Below are positions 40,248 to 53,160 of a stretch of 64,000 nucleotides of DNA, piece after piece. Made by a program: the position numbers and the translations under genes. This DNA comes from Vespula vulgaris (lineage: Eukaryota; Arthropoda; Insecta; Hymenoptera; Vespidae), in assembly GCF_905475345.1 (NCBI RefSeq), contig NC_066608.1:1161001-1225000 (forward strand). Reading direction: 5' to 3'. The notes under the pieces are model-generated. The model saw only the letters and a list, made by a program, of their open reading frames with translations, did no database searches and was not told the origin of the DNA. Numbering within the stretch: position 1 is the first letter of the stretch; every line of letters begins with the position of its first letter.

Positions 40248-40853
40248 TGCACACATGCATGGAGAATCTTAACATTTTATACAAAATCTTGAATTTGTTG
40301 CATTTGCTAACTTTTTAACTATCACATGTATAAGCTGCACCTTTTATGCTTTTGAATCTAGGGAAACATCATTTTCAGAACAAAATTTTTCTTTACTCTA
40401 TGATTAATATTGATATTTGTATTTTATGAAGATATTCTATTCTATTGGCATTTTTTTTGATAGTATATTTATGACAATAATATGGAACCTATTTAATTAA
40501 TCTTGCTACAGTGATAACAAAATTATGACAAACTTTATATGTAAACTTAAATTTTCTAATCCAAAGCATGATTAATTGATATTTTTGGAAAAATTTGTCT
40601 ATTTCATAATTTATAATAATAAACATTTGATAAGTACAATAAATACTGTTGTTCTGGAACAATGTTTCCTTAACTTATAAAGGGAACATATAATGTACCA
40701 TTCTGCACACATTACAATGATTTACTTTGTAATTTAGAAGTAATAGTTAATTAAGTACCCTTTTATTCTTATCTTCATTAATTGTATGACCTGTCTCTGA
40801 AAACATTTTTTGTTATCATAGACAGAAAGAAACAATCTACTCTATTATTTCAC
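38199..40853. other. AT-rich intergenic region
   Basis: No further gene is seen. The sequence is very AT-rich, with a (TA)n run at 40196-40242. Its right part probably holds the 3' UTR of CFAP410 (minus strand) and its left edge the 3' UTR of the microprotein gene. The short open frame at 38470-38652 looks random. Confidence 0.4.
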
Positions 40854-41375
40854 TTACAAGTTGTACGTCCAAGTTCCTTTTGATGATTGAATGTAACGAA
40901 GTGGCATTATCGTGTTTCTAACATCAGGACTTTTTGATCGTCTTATACAATCTTGGTTTGGATCTTTGCTTCCTTGATTGAAATATACACCACTATTGTT
41001 ACCACGGGGGATACTGTCACTGCTTGCTACTCTTCTAACATCGTTTGATCTTTTTGGTTCACTGTTAATTGTTGTCAAGTTATCTGATCCAGAGTCCCGA
41101 AGTTTGTATGTATGTGGATTATTCTTAATATACCTAAGATTTGAATCGGTAATGAAAGTTTTTGTATTTCGATTTAAATTACAGTTTTCGGTAGATCCAT
41201 TTCTCTGCATTTGTGATTTTTCACTAGATTCATCTATGCCATAATGATTGCATGTACGATGTTCGATGTTAAAATTCATATCATTATCGATGCACTGGTT
41301 AGAGTCAAGTGAGTCAGAAAATTCTGGACTTGGAATAGAGGAAATACTGCCAACACGAGAAAAGGCAACCGCCCC
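40854..41375 (-). CDS. CFAP410: Alternative last exon of CFAP410
   Basis: This is an open stretch of 174 codons with stop on the minus strand. It begins at a CTTCAG acceptor only 30 bases beyond the stop of the conserved last exon (41406). It reads in phase 0, the phase of the donors at 41600 and 41782. The peptide is polar, rich in Ser, Asn and Arg, resembles the low-complexity middle of CFAP410, and ends WTYNL. If joined to the donor at 41600 it would replace the helical C-terminus, giving about 553 residues. The length of open frame in DNA this AT-rich, together with the phase match, supports a real exon. There is no family similarity to confirm it. Confidence 0.55.
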   Translation of the reverse strand, partial: GAVAFSRVGSISSIPSPEFSDSLDSNQCIDNDMNFNIEHRTCNHYGIDESSEKSQMQRNGSTENCNLNRNTKTFITDSNLRYIKNNPHTYKLRDSGSDNLTTINSEPKRSNDVRRVASSDSIPRGNNSGVYFNQGSKDPNQDCIRRSKSPDVRNTIMPLRYIQSSKGTWTYNL

Positions 41376-41405
41376 CTGAAGATTTTGGGGACGGCGTCAG
41401 AAACA

Positions 41406-44400
41406 TCATTCTTCTAATTCATCCATTCGATTTCTAACTGCCATTTCTACTACTTCCAAACTAGGATAGTCCAATTCTTTGACTAGGCATAATACGGCAG
41501 AGAGTATATTTGAGTTCTAAATGATAAAGACAATTATAGTTTGTATTTGTAAGAGGAGTATTATAAGTTGAAAGATTTATAATTTTACACATTACATACC
41601 CTTGTAACTGGCCGCCTATGATAGTGAAATTGTGGTCTGCATTTCTCCTTATCGGAATGTCTTACCCAACCAGGCACTTGACTTGTATCTTCCTATTTTA
41701 AGTCAGATTATAAATCAGACAATAAATTAAATTGAGAAAAAAAATTCTTTTTATATATACATATTAGTTTTTAATTCTGACCCTTTCAGTAGGATGATGA
41801 GTAGGCATTCGTCTATGTTGAGATGATGGTTGAGGTAATGGTTCATCGCATTCTATCTGTCTCTTATCGTCGTATTCATAATTATTCCTCTCAAAGCGAT
41901 TATCTTCTTGCGTTTCATACTTAACACCATATTGAGTACGTGGCGAAGGTGATGTATATGAACGTTGGGATGCATCATTATTAACATATTCAGAATACAC
42001 TCGTCTCTCGTCATAATCTCCATTATGTCTTGAAACTGCTGGTTGATCATCAGTATCCTGCAATATTTTTCTTTATAGTTTATATTTTATTTAGCAGAGA
42101 ATAAATCAATTTCATAGGATAGCATGATAGATCATAAACATGCAAATATAACATAAGAGTTTTAATTTAACATAAGAGTTTAATTTAAGAATAATGTTCT
42201 GACTAAAAAGCATATGATATTTAATGAAGTGTATTATCTTATGCTTTGCGTAAATATAGTTGATTATCTGAATTAAATCTGAACAAATTCATTTAGTACA
42301 TTCTAAATTTTGAGCTGTAATACACTTAAATAACAGATATTATTTTCATTTTTTCTTCTTTCCAATCTATGTTCAGATAATCAGACAATGATATAAAATA
42401 ATCAAGTTTTATGTTATGACTTTAATGTTCTATATGACTATAGTGTAGTCAAATTGGCATTGTTATGTACACTACAAATTTGTCTAGATGAATAATTGCA
42501 TTTTGCAAATTATGTGCAGTTGCGATAACAATACCTTGGGTATATCAATAGTATTAGTAGCCACAGTCTCAATGTAATTGCGTGATTCTGTACACATGTT
42601 CTCATCTTTATTTTGACTTTTTGATTGCCCATTATGGAGCTGTTCATTAACATTATTCAAATAATAAAAATATAAGATACAGTCAGAACACATAAACTAC
42701 ATGTTATTTTAATTTCTCTAACTAAGTTAATCATAAATTAACATCTTTTATAAGTTATAAACTTACCTCATATGTGTACTGATTGCTTTGAGCATAATGA
42801 TGAGGTAATGTTTTACAATTTGCATTTCTTCTATCAGGATCATGATATTCCTCTTGTGTATGATGCATTTCATCGTAACTTCTCTGAAAAAAAATTATAT
42901 CACGTTTGTATATGGTTAACAATACTATACTAAAAGAATGTTAGTTTCGTTTTTTTATAATTCTCAGATAAATAAGTTAAAAGCATTTTTAGAGAAAAAT
43001 CTAACTATGTAAATCAATTAGAAATATTTTACCTGGTCACTGGATGAACTATATCTCCTATGTTTTTCCACACGTGTTTCTTCAATATACTCAACAGGTA
43101 CTTCCTTATTTGTAATGAGTTAACAAACATCATAAAACTTGTTAGTGACATTTTTTAACGTTATATTTATGATAAATATATAATTAGCTTCAACACAAAT
43201 GAACCTTTTATGATTTATTTAATATGTTATGAGGAAGTTTAGCTCAAAAATTCATAATTGAAATGAATCATGCTAAATATATATGTTCTGTTTTTATTTT
43301 TACCTCTGGACTATTCATTTCTGATTGTGGTGGAGATGCATCCATATCAAGGGGATGTACAAGTACTCTGCCTCTTGACAATGCAGTTTGCACTTCTTCT
43401 GGGGCTACTACTTTATCATCCAGCTTTTCCAAATTTGGTAAAGCTCGAAGAACAGTCAATCGATATCTGTTAAATATTCATATCAGATTATTATAACGAT
43501 ACATTTGTAAAACAGTAATTGTTCAGGAAGGTGCATGCATAAATAATTTTATAAAACATGTACCCTTCTTTTTCTGCACAAGGATTTTCGCCGAGCCATA
43601 AATTCCTTAAATTGGGTAATTCTTGAAGATAACAAACTTCATTCAGATCTTTAATATTATTTTTTCTAATAAATAGATCTCGCAAATTGTGGCAGTATTG
43701 AAAATCAGCAAGCGTGTCAATATTGTTCACACTGCAAATAAAAATACATAAAGTTTGATATGTAGCTTTATTGCAAAATAATATGAATAATTCGTAGAAG
43801 AAATATAAAAAAAAAAACTTAAAATTTGCATGCATTATACATTCATATTAATTTTAGTAAACACAAATACGTATGATTAACATTTACATTATGATGTTGC
43901 ATGTAAAATTAGTAAGTATGTGGGTGGAACAGGTTTTATTGTGTGGGTGGTATATGACTGTATACATGTTGTGTATCAAACGTATCCATAGTAGGACTGG
44001 ATGATAATCATTGTTGCTTCATACAATATAAAAGTTAGTTTCAAATAAAGATATTTTTTATGATTGTATTAATAGTTATTAAAACAATCTAAATATTATA
44101 AAAAAAGATTAGCTTGAGTGTATTATATGTATATATTATAACATAATACTTGATTTAATCTAAATTCTAATAATTCTAATCGTTTGTTTCAAGATTGATG
44201 GGAAAGAAAAAAAGGAAAGGACAGATTTGCAATAACACATCAGAATTCTTTTAAATTGGCTTTTATTGCGGTAAATGGATTATCTCACTCTTCGACTTCG
44301 TCGATTTCTTATGAAGTCCCGCGATCGCGTGTCAATAGTTGCACCGCGTTCCTTGAATTTGCATGTAGATATTTACAAAAATTAACCTAATTCTATGAAT

Positions 44401-45361
44401 CGATACAAATATCTTTTCGAAATTTCGATTTAACTTTTCTTAGTCTAATATCGAATTTAACATTTTTTAAATAACAGAATTTTTTAATTTCAAATTCAAC
44501 GATTAAAATACTACGTTTGATTTTACGATTTTTATATTTCTTTTTTTTTTTTTCCATGTGACCCAACCCTATTATATCCCTTACTAAATTTTATTTTGTT
44601 ATTATTTCTAGTCTTTTTGAATGTATCTAACTTGATTATTTTAAATTATCATTCAATGTGAATTGTTACAATATAAATATGCATATATAAATTATTTTAT
44701 AAAAAAACTTACCTTAATGACAATACTTCCACATTTTCCATCTCACGTAAAATGCTTACATCTGTTAATTCTGATCCCCTATAATAAAAGTAATTAACTC
44801 TATACTGTTTTATTTATATTATAGTCTTATTATAAATACAAATTTTTTCTTAACAAAATATATAAAGTAATAAATTTCTTGATCTGTCTCTCTTTCATAG
44901 AAATGTTAGTATGTTAAAATAAAATGATAGAAAATAAGTCTACGAAGCAGACCTGGAATGCTATTAATATCATTGATGTATTATTATAATAATCAGGAAT
45001 TTGTGACTTCTACGTTAATGTATATATTCTTAATATAGGCTATAAATATAAAATAACTCAATTATTTAATGTTTTAAACAATGCCTAGTTATTATTTTAT
45101 TATTTACAATAATACATATTTAATAGTTTAAATTTATAATATATGAAATCAGTTGGGAATGAGATCACTGTGTATAATGATCACAATCATACAAAAAAAT
45201 GAAAACTGATATGTTAATTTATATTCAATTATTTATGAAGATGATCTATTTAAGAAAAAAAAAAATGTTTTTAATGCATACCAGCAATTGAGCTTCTTTA
45301 CGGCAGAAAAATCGGACATTCGTGTACGTGCCACAATCATTTCTTCTGTTAATTTCACCAT
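41406..45361 (-). CDS. CFAP410: Cilia- and flagella-associated protein 410 (C21orf2)
   Basis: CFAP410 is a leucine-rich-repeat protein linked in vertebrates to cilium function and, with NEK1, to DNA-damage repair. Ten exons are inferred: 45282-45361, 44713-44778, 43564-43731, 43304-43466, 43033-43104, 42767-42883, 42535-42639, 41782-42057, 41600-41692 and 41406-41516. They give 416 residues against 256 in human. The N-terminal 140 residues carry the LRR block (KKLNCWGSELTDVSIL, VNNIDTLADFQYCHNLRDLF, LWLGENPCAEKEGYR). A long polar, low-complexity middle fills exons 5-8 and accounts for the extra length. The last exon encodes the family's C-terminal helical bundle (NILSAVLCLVKELDYPSLEV). Exons 5-9 are all phase 0, so optional skipping would keep the frame. 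All joins are GT/AG. Confidence 0.93.
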
Positions 45362-45955
45362 TGTCTTTCGTTTATTTTTTTTTTAATCAATGAAACACAG
45401 AAAATTAAGCAGAGAAACTTATAAACTTAATTAAAAAAGGAGTTAATATAAAGAAGGCATGGTTTGTATCATCACGATAAATTTGTTAAATGACTTAAAA
45501 CACACCTCCGACCGCGTGCCATGATGGCTTGTCATCGTCTAAGCTAAGAGAACTAGAAAACAGTGCTGTCAGATCTGTTCAATGAATTCTCCCTAATAGT
45601 AGCCCAGTTTTTTTTTTTCTAATATTTTTCAGATCCTGAAAATTTCTTTGATACTAAAAAATACTAGAAGATACTGAATATATCCTTTTAAAGTAAAATC
45701 AAAAAAGCAGTCGATCTATTAATATTCTACATTAGAAATATTCAGTGTTTTTCCAAGTTCGCAAATTCACCGCTACGTGGCGTTGTTTCCTAAGTATAGG
45801 ACGCAATGCGGCGTTCTAACGTTTGATCAAATTGGTAAAAATACAATTGTAATAAATATAAATAAAAGGATAAAAAAGGAGATATAATTTATAATTATAT
45901 ACATATATAGTTAGTGTTATTTTATAAATAAAATAATATATATATATATTTATAT
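45362..45955. promoter_or_regulatory. CFAP410 upstream region and CWC27 3' flank
   Basis: This is 594 bp between two minus-strand genes in tandem. The part next to 45361 includes a less AT-rich patch at 45500-45590 that probably holds the CFAP410 promoter. The part near 45955 is the CWC27 3' UTR. No gene is seen. Confidence 0.4.
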
Positions 45956-47970
45956 TTATTTTCGACGTGAATATCTATCCTTTTTACTATCTCTTGAGCC
46001 GTTTGTTGTTTCTCCTCTTCGACGTTTATTCAGTGGATTTCGTGGATCATAAATTTCAAACCAATCGTCATCTTTTGTACTAGCATCTTTTGCAAGTACA
46101 GGAGCTTTTTCTTTGCAACGCAAAATATGTGCCATCCACAACTCGTCATCTCCATCATCTTTAGATTCTTCTTCCTTTGTTGTATTTCCGTTGCCCTTTG
46201 TACACTCTTTAGTATCCTGAAGTTTATTCTTGAATTTATTTAGAAGATTTAGTGTAAAATCTTCTCGTGTTTTACCCTTTGCAGGTATTTTTTGTTTAGC
46301 TTTTTTATATTCTTCTTGAGTTTGTAAATAATCTTTCAATATTTCGCTTTGTTTTCTTTTCTGTTCTTGTTTATCATCCTCAAGTTTTTTATCTGCTTCT
46401 TTTTCTTTTTTTTCGTTCTGAACAGTACGTTTTAAGTCACGGATTTCTTTTTTAATTGCATTCCTGATATCGCAGATAAAATAGTAAGTTTATATATAAT
46501 ATTATAAAATAATACTTGTAATTATGTGTTACATATATATATATATACATACATTTTTCTTTTACGTTCTTCATATCGTTCTTTACCAAAATAATATTCC
46601 TCCTCTTCTTCTACATTATCATTATTAGTTACTTTAGTAGGTTCAGTTTCTTTGGAATCACTTGTCTTTTTACCTCCTTTCAATTTATTTTTGATTCTTT
46701 CAGTTATTTCTCTATAAGTATTAAATAAGATTAATAAAGTAAATGAAATGATATTAAATTGTGTTAATTTTTTTAGTATGTAATTTTAACTTACGTTTTT
46801 TCTTTTGCTATGGCAGCTATTGTCTCAGAAGATTGGAATGTATTATTATCACTTTCAGAATCAACATCATCACATTCCTTTAATTTTTTATTTGGTGGTT
46901 CAGTGTTATCAATTACAGGTTGTGAACTTAATTTAGGATCAGACAAACGATCATGTGCTGATTTTGCTTTATTATTTAATTGCTTATTCAAAATTGCAGA
47001 TTCTTCTTCATCTTCTTCTGCTTCTTCCCCAAAAGATAATAACTTAAAATTTCTGTGAAAATAATCATTATAGTATATATTTACTTTCACCTTATTTATA
47101 GTACAATATCAATATTATTGTATTTTATAAAAAATATGAAAAATTTTTATGGTGCTTACTTTACTCCTGCTTTTTTTTCTTTCTTAGTTTCTTTCACATC
47201 ACTTTTCTTTTTAGATTCTATTCGTGGTGAAATATCTACAAATGGATTGTTTAGAATTTCTGTCTTCAATATTTTTTGTGGATAAATAGGCCTATCATTC
47301 TAAAAAATAAAATGATAATTAAATATTTCTCTATTATTCAATATCTTTATATAATTTTTTCAATTAAATATAGTTGTATTACTTCATCTACAAGAGCTTC
47401 TTCAAGTTTAAGCATGTTGTACAAAGTTTCTCCAATAACTTTGCCAAAAATAGTATGTTTGTTTTGTAATTCTGGTGTAGCAGCAAATGTGAAAAAAAAT
47501 TGTGAGCCATTATCATCCTTGTCGGCATTAGCCATGGCAAGGAGACCTCTCCGACAAAATCGCAACCTTGTATGAAACTCATCCTAAAATTTGTTCATTT
47601 AATAGATGTTCTAAGTCAACAATGATTAATTTTATTTTGTACCTTAAAGGGAGAACCGTATATACTTTCACCACCTTCTCCTGTACCTGTTGGATCTCCA
47701 CCTTGAACTATAAATCCTTTAACAACTCTGTGAAATATGGTGTTGTCGTAATAATTTTCCATACATAATTGAATAAAATTTCTACAAGCTTTTGGAGTTT
47801 CCTTCGCCCATAATTCTATTTCTATGTCTCCAACAGATGTTTTCATTAGAATCTGATAAAATAAATAAATATTTATAAGAAAGAGTTCATTTAATTAATT
47901 TATTTAATGGTACAGAATTTTAGCTAACCTTTCCTGTCGTGGGAGGTTCTTGAATATAAACATTACTCAT
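45956..47970 (-). CDS. CWC27: Spliceosome-associated cyclophilin-type protein CWC27
   Basis: CWC27 is a cyclophilin-fold protein of the activated spliceosome (Bact stage), found in the nucleus with CWC22. Seven exons are inferred: 47929-47970, 47643-47852, 47383-47583, 47160-47299, 46795-47052, 46553-46711 and 45956-46463. They give 505 residues, against 472 in human. The cyclophilin domain spans about residues 13-165, with FHRVVKGFIVQGGDPTGTG, GSQFFFTFAATPEL and KHTIFGKVIGET. The residue matching Trp121 of cyclophilin A is Glu (in ATPELQNKH), as in other CWC27 proteins that lack isomerase activity. The C-terminal half is charged and coiled-coil-prone, with Lys/Glu blocks and the ending YSRRK. 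The exon 6 to 7 join (AT/GTATGT donor) was set by frame because other donors give early stops. The start has the typical MSNVYIQEPPTTGK of the family. Confidence 0.96.
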
Positions 47971-48660
47971 TTTTGTAAATGAATTTATCTGACTTGCATA
48001 ATTTAATATAAACAATGAATTATCATATAAATTATTATTTTTATATGAAGAACAATAATAAAAAAGTTAGATCAGATGATTGAAAATTATAACTCTGTCG
48101 GAAAAACTCGTAACGTTAACAATGACACTTGTTTCATCTCTCAGATGGCGCCACAAGCATATTACAATCAAAAAATATAATTTCGCGCCATTACTTTTTA
48201 TCTCGTATTCTTTTCTAATATATGAATAATATAGAACAGTTGAACATATATAAATTTCTTGTTTAATTAATAAAAAAAAGAAAAAAAAAGAAATAAAATA
48301 AAAGAAGTCACAAAACGTTAATTTTATTAGATTATTATATTCGCAGCTTATCGAAGTAAATTATAATACGTATGTATTTATTTTTATTAAATATTACGTA
48401 GAAATAAATTGCGTCTTATGTAAATATAAATCCTTATCATCAAAATAAAAATAAATAAAAATCGTTGCAATATTATTAAATTATATTATTACTGATGCAG
48501 ACAAATATACACATTTTAAAAATAATTTGTTAATCAGGGTAACATGTGCCAAAGTAAAGTTCCAGCGCGCGCACTTTCTATATATGTTTATATGTATTAC
48601 GCACATTTTGACCATCAGCTGATGCGTGCGCTTCTTATCATTACACATACACACAACACA

Positions 48661-48724
<64 letters not shown>

Positions 48725-49303
48725 TAAGCCACGCAGCTCTGGAGTTTGACCATAAGAATTGTGCCAAATACCGCGGATAGATTACGCAGTTGAAGTTCAG
48801 TTCCCCTCCAGGGATATCCGCTCGTAGTGACATGTAATTTTCGTTACCGACAAAAACAATCGTAAGCATAGTTTTCTCCTTCTTTTATTTTCTCTTTGTA
48901 TTATATTATATAAAATACATATATACTCTTAATTTATTTTGTGTGTGATATGTGTATGCGTTCGTATTTTTGTGGAATTTTTATATTCTTTATTGGATGT
49001 AAAATATTTTTGTTTTATATATATATTTGGTGTATTATAGATTATATATATATGTTTATATGTATATGTGACTTTTCTAGCGCGCATATATTATATCACG
49101 TGTTTTGTGACAATCTACTTTTATCGTCTTTCTTATCTTTCTATTTTATAAAAGCTATAACTTTTATGACCCTATTCATTATACATATGCTTGAAGGAGT
49201 GACATGTTGAGTAAATTTTTATCGAATTTATTAGGAATACTCTATTAAAAAATCTATTTTTCTATCATATATATGTGTATGTGTGTGTATGTATATATAT
49301 ATA

Positions 49304-49353
<50 letters not shown>

Positions 49354-49737
49354 GTTTAATTATTGAAGAATGAAATATTTTCAAAAATCTTATTATCCAC
49401 ATTGCATGATGATCATGCGCATTTTTATTTCATATAAAAAATTTATTTTTATTTTTTTTACTATGTTTATCATCAAATTGTTATTGTAATTAATCGTGTC
49501 TTATATATTTTCAGCATCATATGTATGCACATCTCAAATTATTATTTAATTATATTAAATTAAACATCATGAATTTATTGGAAAATATATAAATGTTATA
49601 TATAATAAAAGAAAGTGTAAGTTAATTTATATAATTTTTTATAAACTTATTATTTAATTTTAATCCTATTTTTAAATTAATTTTTATATTGATGTGCGTG
49701 TTTCTTATTTATAGTTACAATTCAAAAAAAGGACAAG
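47971..49737. promoter_or_regulatory. CWC27/SLC25A10 divergent region with DIC 5' UTR signals
   Basis: The two start codons diverge across 1.77 kb. A less AT-rich patch at 48725-48865 ends in an ATCG/GTAAGC donor at about 48862. An acceptor (TTATTTATAG) lies at 49714, just before the SLC25A10 start, so a noncoding first exon spliced to 49715 is likely. Microsatellites are (CA)n(TA)n at 48653-48724 and (TA)n at 49300-49350. A CAGCTG E-box lies at 48616-48621. The promoter position is inferred. Confidence 0.45.
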
Positions 49738-51169
49738 ATGACAGACATAAACAAATTATCTCGCTGGTATTTTGGCGGATTTGCTTCTGCTGGTGCTGCA
49801 TGTGTTACACATCCATTAGATTTGCTCAAGGTAATATTTTAGATTATTTTAAATACAATAAGAAGGAAAATAAAAATAAAACAGTGTTACAACTACAGGT
49901 ACATATGCAAACTCAACAAGATGGTAAAATATCTGCAATACATTCTACTATTACAATAATAAAAAGGGAAGGTATTTCGGCTTTATATAATGGTCTTACT
50001 GCATCTTTACTTCGTCAACTTACATATTCTACGACAAGATTTGGAGCTTATGAGGTACACATCATTTTTTTTTTTATTTATTTGAAAAAGTTCATGAGTA
50101 TCTAATAATTATTATTTGAAGATGATATATATATTTTTTTATATGTTTTATTTTTAATATGTAGATAGGTAAACAGGCATTAGAGACACCTGGGAATCCT
50201 ACGCCATTTTATCAAAAGCTGCTTTTGGCTGGATGTGCAGGTGCTGCTGGTGGAATCGTGGGTACTCCAGGAGATTTGATTAATGTGCGTATGCAAAATG
50301 ACATTAAGTTAGCGCCAAATCTTAGAAGAAAGTAAGTAATGAAAAAATGTAATCTTTATTTAATAATAACGATATTCATGAGGAGCACAGATAGAAATAA
50401 GAAATTAATTAAATGATTTTTTTTTTGTTTTATTATACAGTTACAAACATGCTATAAATGGATTAAATCGAGTGATTCAAGAAGAAGGTGTAAAACAGCT
50501 ATTTAGTGGTTGTTCTACTGCAACTGGGAGAGCAATACTAATGACCATAGGACAATTGAGCTTTTATGATCAGATTAAAATGATTTTATTAGCAAGTGGT
50601 TACTTTACAGATAATCCTACCACCCACATAATTTCAAGCGTATGCGCAGTAAGATCTAATTTTTTTATTTTCATTTCATAATCCATATGTTATTTACTTC
50701 TACGATTTATTAGTTATTTTTGTTACATAAGGGTGCTGTAGCTACAACATTAACACAACCACTGGATGTCTTAAAAACGCGTGCAATGAATGCCAAGATC
50801 GGAGAATTCAAGGTCGATCTTTATATTAATATTTTATATGGTTTTAGTATCAGTATTGATGATTAATATTTTTAATAATTTTTTTCTTCTTTATCTCATA
50901 GAATTTTGCAGATCTCTTTTTATATACTGCCAAACTTGGACCACTGGCTTTTTTTAAGGTAAGTCTAGATATAAAACTGGCATCAGAAAAAGGTAATAAT
51001 ATTATCTATTTAATATTTAATGTTATTACGTATTGATAAAAAATTATTATAGGGCTATGTACCAGCATTCATACGATTAGCTCCTCAAACAGTTCTCACC
51101 TTTCTCTTTCTTGAACAACTCAGGATCTATTTTGGTATTCCAGTACCAGCTGAGAAACCAACTCAATGA
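49738..51169 (+). CDS. SLC25A10: Mitochondrial dicarboxylate carrier
   Basis: This carrier of the inner mitochondrial membrane exchanges malate or succinate for phosphate and sulfur anions. Seven exons are inferred: 49738-49830, 49899-50054, 50165-50331, 50441-50648, 50732-50812, 50902-50958 and 51053-51169. They give 292 residues, the standard carrier length. Three carrier repeats are visible with their signature motifs: HPLDLLKVHMQTQ in the first, TPGDLINVRMQND in the second and QPLDVLKTRAMN in the third. Other hallmarks are RWYFGGFASAGAACVTHP at the start and FLEQLRIYFGIPVP at the end. The ATG follows a 3' splice site by 23 bases and is the only one giving the complete first helix. Each junction is GT/AG and in frame. 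Confidence 0.97.
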
Positions 51170-52915
51170 AATATTTATTTTTTTTTGATATTAACTTAAC
51201 TTGGGAACTATTATCCATCCGTTATATCGCACACAATAGTATAGGTTTATCGTTAATTTGTATAAGCTGCCAATTTTATTCTGCATGTCTATATCTTGAT
51301 TACTATATTAATGCATACAATCATTTTACAAACACTTTACATAACATATTCGTATTATTTTTAATATGATTATTTATGCTATTGAAATCAGAAAAAGAAT
51401 TATTTAGGTATGTGCAAATTTTTGTTAACAAAATAAGTTTAAAAGTATTCTCAATCATACATTCCTTGTAAATATTATTGATTGTTATTTATATGCAGGC
51501 ATATACGTGTATACAAAACGATGCACATATGTATTTATATTAACGTTTATATGTACGCAACAAATTGTTTTACTTATGTTAGTAATAATATTCGAAATAC
51601 TTGTCTTACTATAGCAGGACTATGTAAGACTGGAATATTTTAATTATCAATTAAGCGTACAAAACACACTATTGCCATTATAATACATAAATAGTAAAGT
51701 GACTGGGAATGTTTAGAGTCTATTTCAATAGTTATATTTTTTTAATAAATATTTGCAACACACATCTAAAAAATCTTTCGTTGCTCGAAAGTGGATATAT
51801 TTTGAGATCGAAATATTGATTCTATTTTCAGTGTACGCATTGTAATCACCAATATACGTGTATATTTGTTATGTTTACAAAAAGAATTAATTATAACAAA
51901 ATAATTACGCGTTGTTTTTTCATTTCACATCGTATTTAAATTATTATTTAAATTTGTAAAGGAGAAAAAGTCAAAAAAATTTGTAATTATAACATTTCAA
52001 ATGTATATGCTACATAGAAATCTACTTTAACGATAGATGGTAACACGTTTAAAAAATATTGTATCTATCATTTTACTGAGTCGATAAGTTATCAATAATT
52101 TTCAATCGAACGGTTATATTTTACGATTTTTAATGCACTATCGAATAAAATAAATTACTTAAGATTTATTATCAATGTTTTTTAAACAAAAAATATTAAT
52201 TCAATAAAAATTCGAGACAAGTTTACCGTCGCAACTTTTTAGTAGGTAACAGTAGAAATCTGTAATTCGTATCGCGATTAACGTCTCGTCTTTCCTACAA
52301 CTGTTATATTATTGAATGTTAGAATCTTGCAAGTAGATGCGAATTCCTATGAGAATATTGATTACCGGAATGTCATTTTTAGAGAACGATGCCATTGAAT
52401 TATTATTCGCATTATTACATAAGATGCTGGTAAGATAACCTTGATTTATCGTGAAAAAGAAATCCAGTTCGATAATAATTGGATGATTTCTTCACATTTC
52501 TTTCTCGACTATAATAGTAATAAAAAAAGTAAATCCAATGTATATAGATATTGTTTGTTTATACAATCCGTACGATATCTATTTTGTCCTATTAGGAGTT
52601 ATTAAAGTCGCGACGAGATTAAATTATAACCTTGAAGTCGTTTATTCTGGTCGCATCGATCAAGGTAAGTCCAAGTTTCGAAGCGTCGTATCGTATCAAA
52701 ATTGAAAAACGATCCTAAGGTATCTTAACGATTACTTTAAGCTGATCGAAATCATTCCGTTTAGTTATGTTACTGTGTATCTATAAGTACTTAGCTACTT
52801 ACATGGGGATCCAGAAGGAACCGGATAGAATAAGAAGAAAAAAAATGGAAGAACGCAAGAAAAAAGATATTAAAAAAGAAGAAGAAAAAAGAGAAAAAGA
52901 AAAAAAATCAATCCG
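51170..52915. other. SLC25A10 3' flank and intergenic region
   Basis: No gene is seen. The DNA is AT-rich, with the 3' UTR of SLC25A10 at its left. A frame at 52767-52930 encodes mostly Lys/Glu/Arg from AAGAAA-rich sequence and looks like low complexity. Confidence 0.4.
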
Positions 52916-53160
52916 AAACACCACGACGTCACACGCTGTAGTGTGTATCAACATTGGAAAATCAATGGTAAGGCATGACGTAGTAGCAGTCCCGCCTCGC
53001 GATCGTCCAATCGTCTATCGTACCTTACCCCCCACTCTTAGGCGCCGTCGAACACCTACCAACACGGTCGCCCCCCTCTCAGCGTGCTCATTCTGTAGCG
53101 GACCGTCGAACCGATTGGACCGTTGACGTCGAACGATCTTGAAAAGGCTAAACGCGCGAA
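52916..53160 (+). promoter_or_regulatory. CRE- and CCAAT-containing promoter candidate
   Basis: This is a GC-rich island about 1 kb upstream of the ATG at 54100. It contains three near-consensus CREB/ATF sites: CGACGTCA at 52924-52931, TGACGTAG at 52977-52984 and TGACGTCG at 53124-53131. It also has CCAAT boxes in both directions (CCAAT near 53008-53012, ATTGG at 53114-53118) and a GC box (CCCGCCTC near 52992). This is the usual make-up of a TATA-less CREB-responsive promoter. It probably drives the gene starting at 54100, which would then have a 5' UTR of about 1 kb or an unseen intron. Confidence 0.5.
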
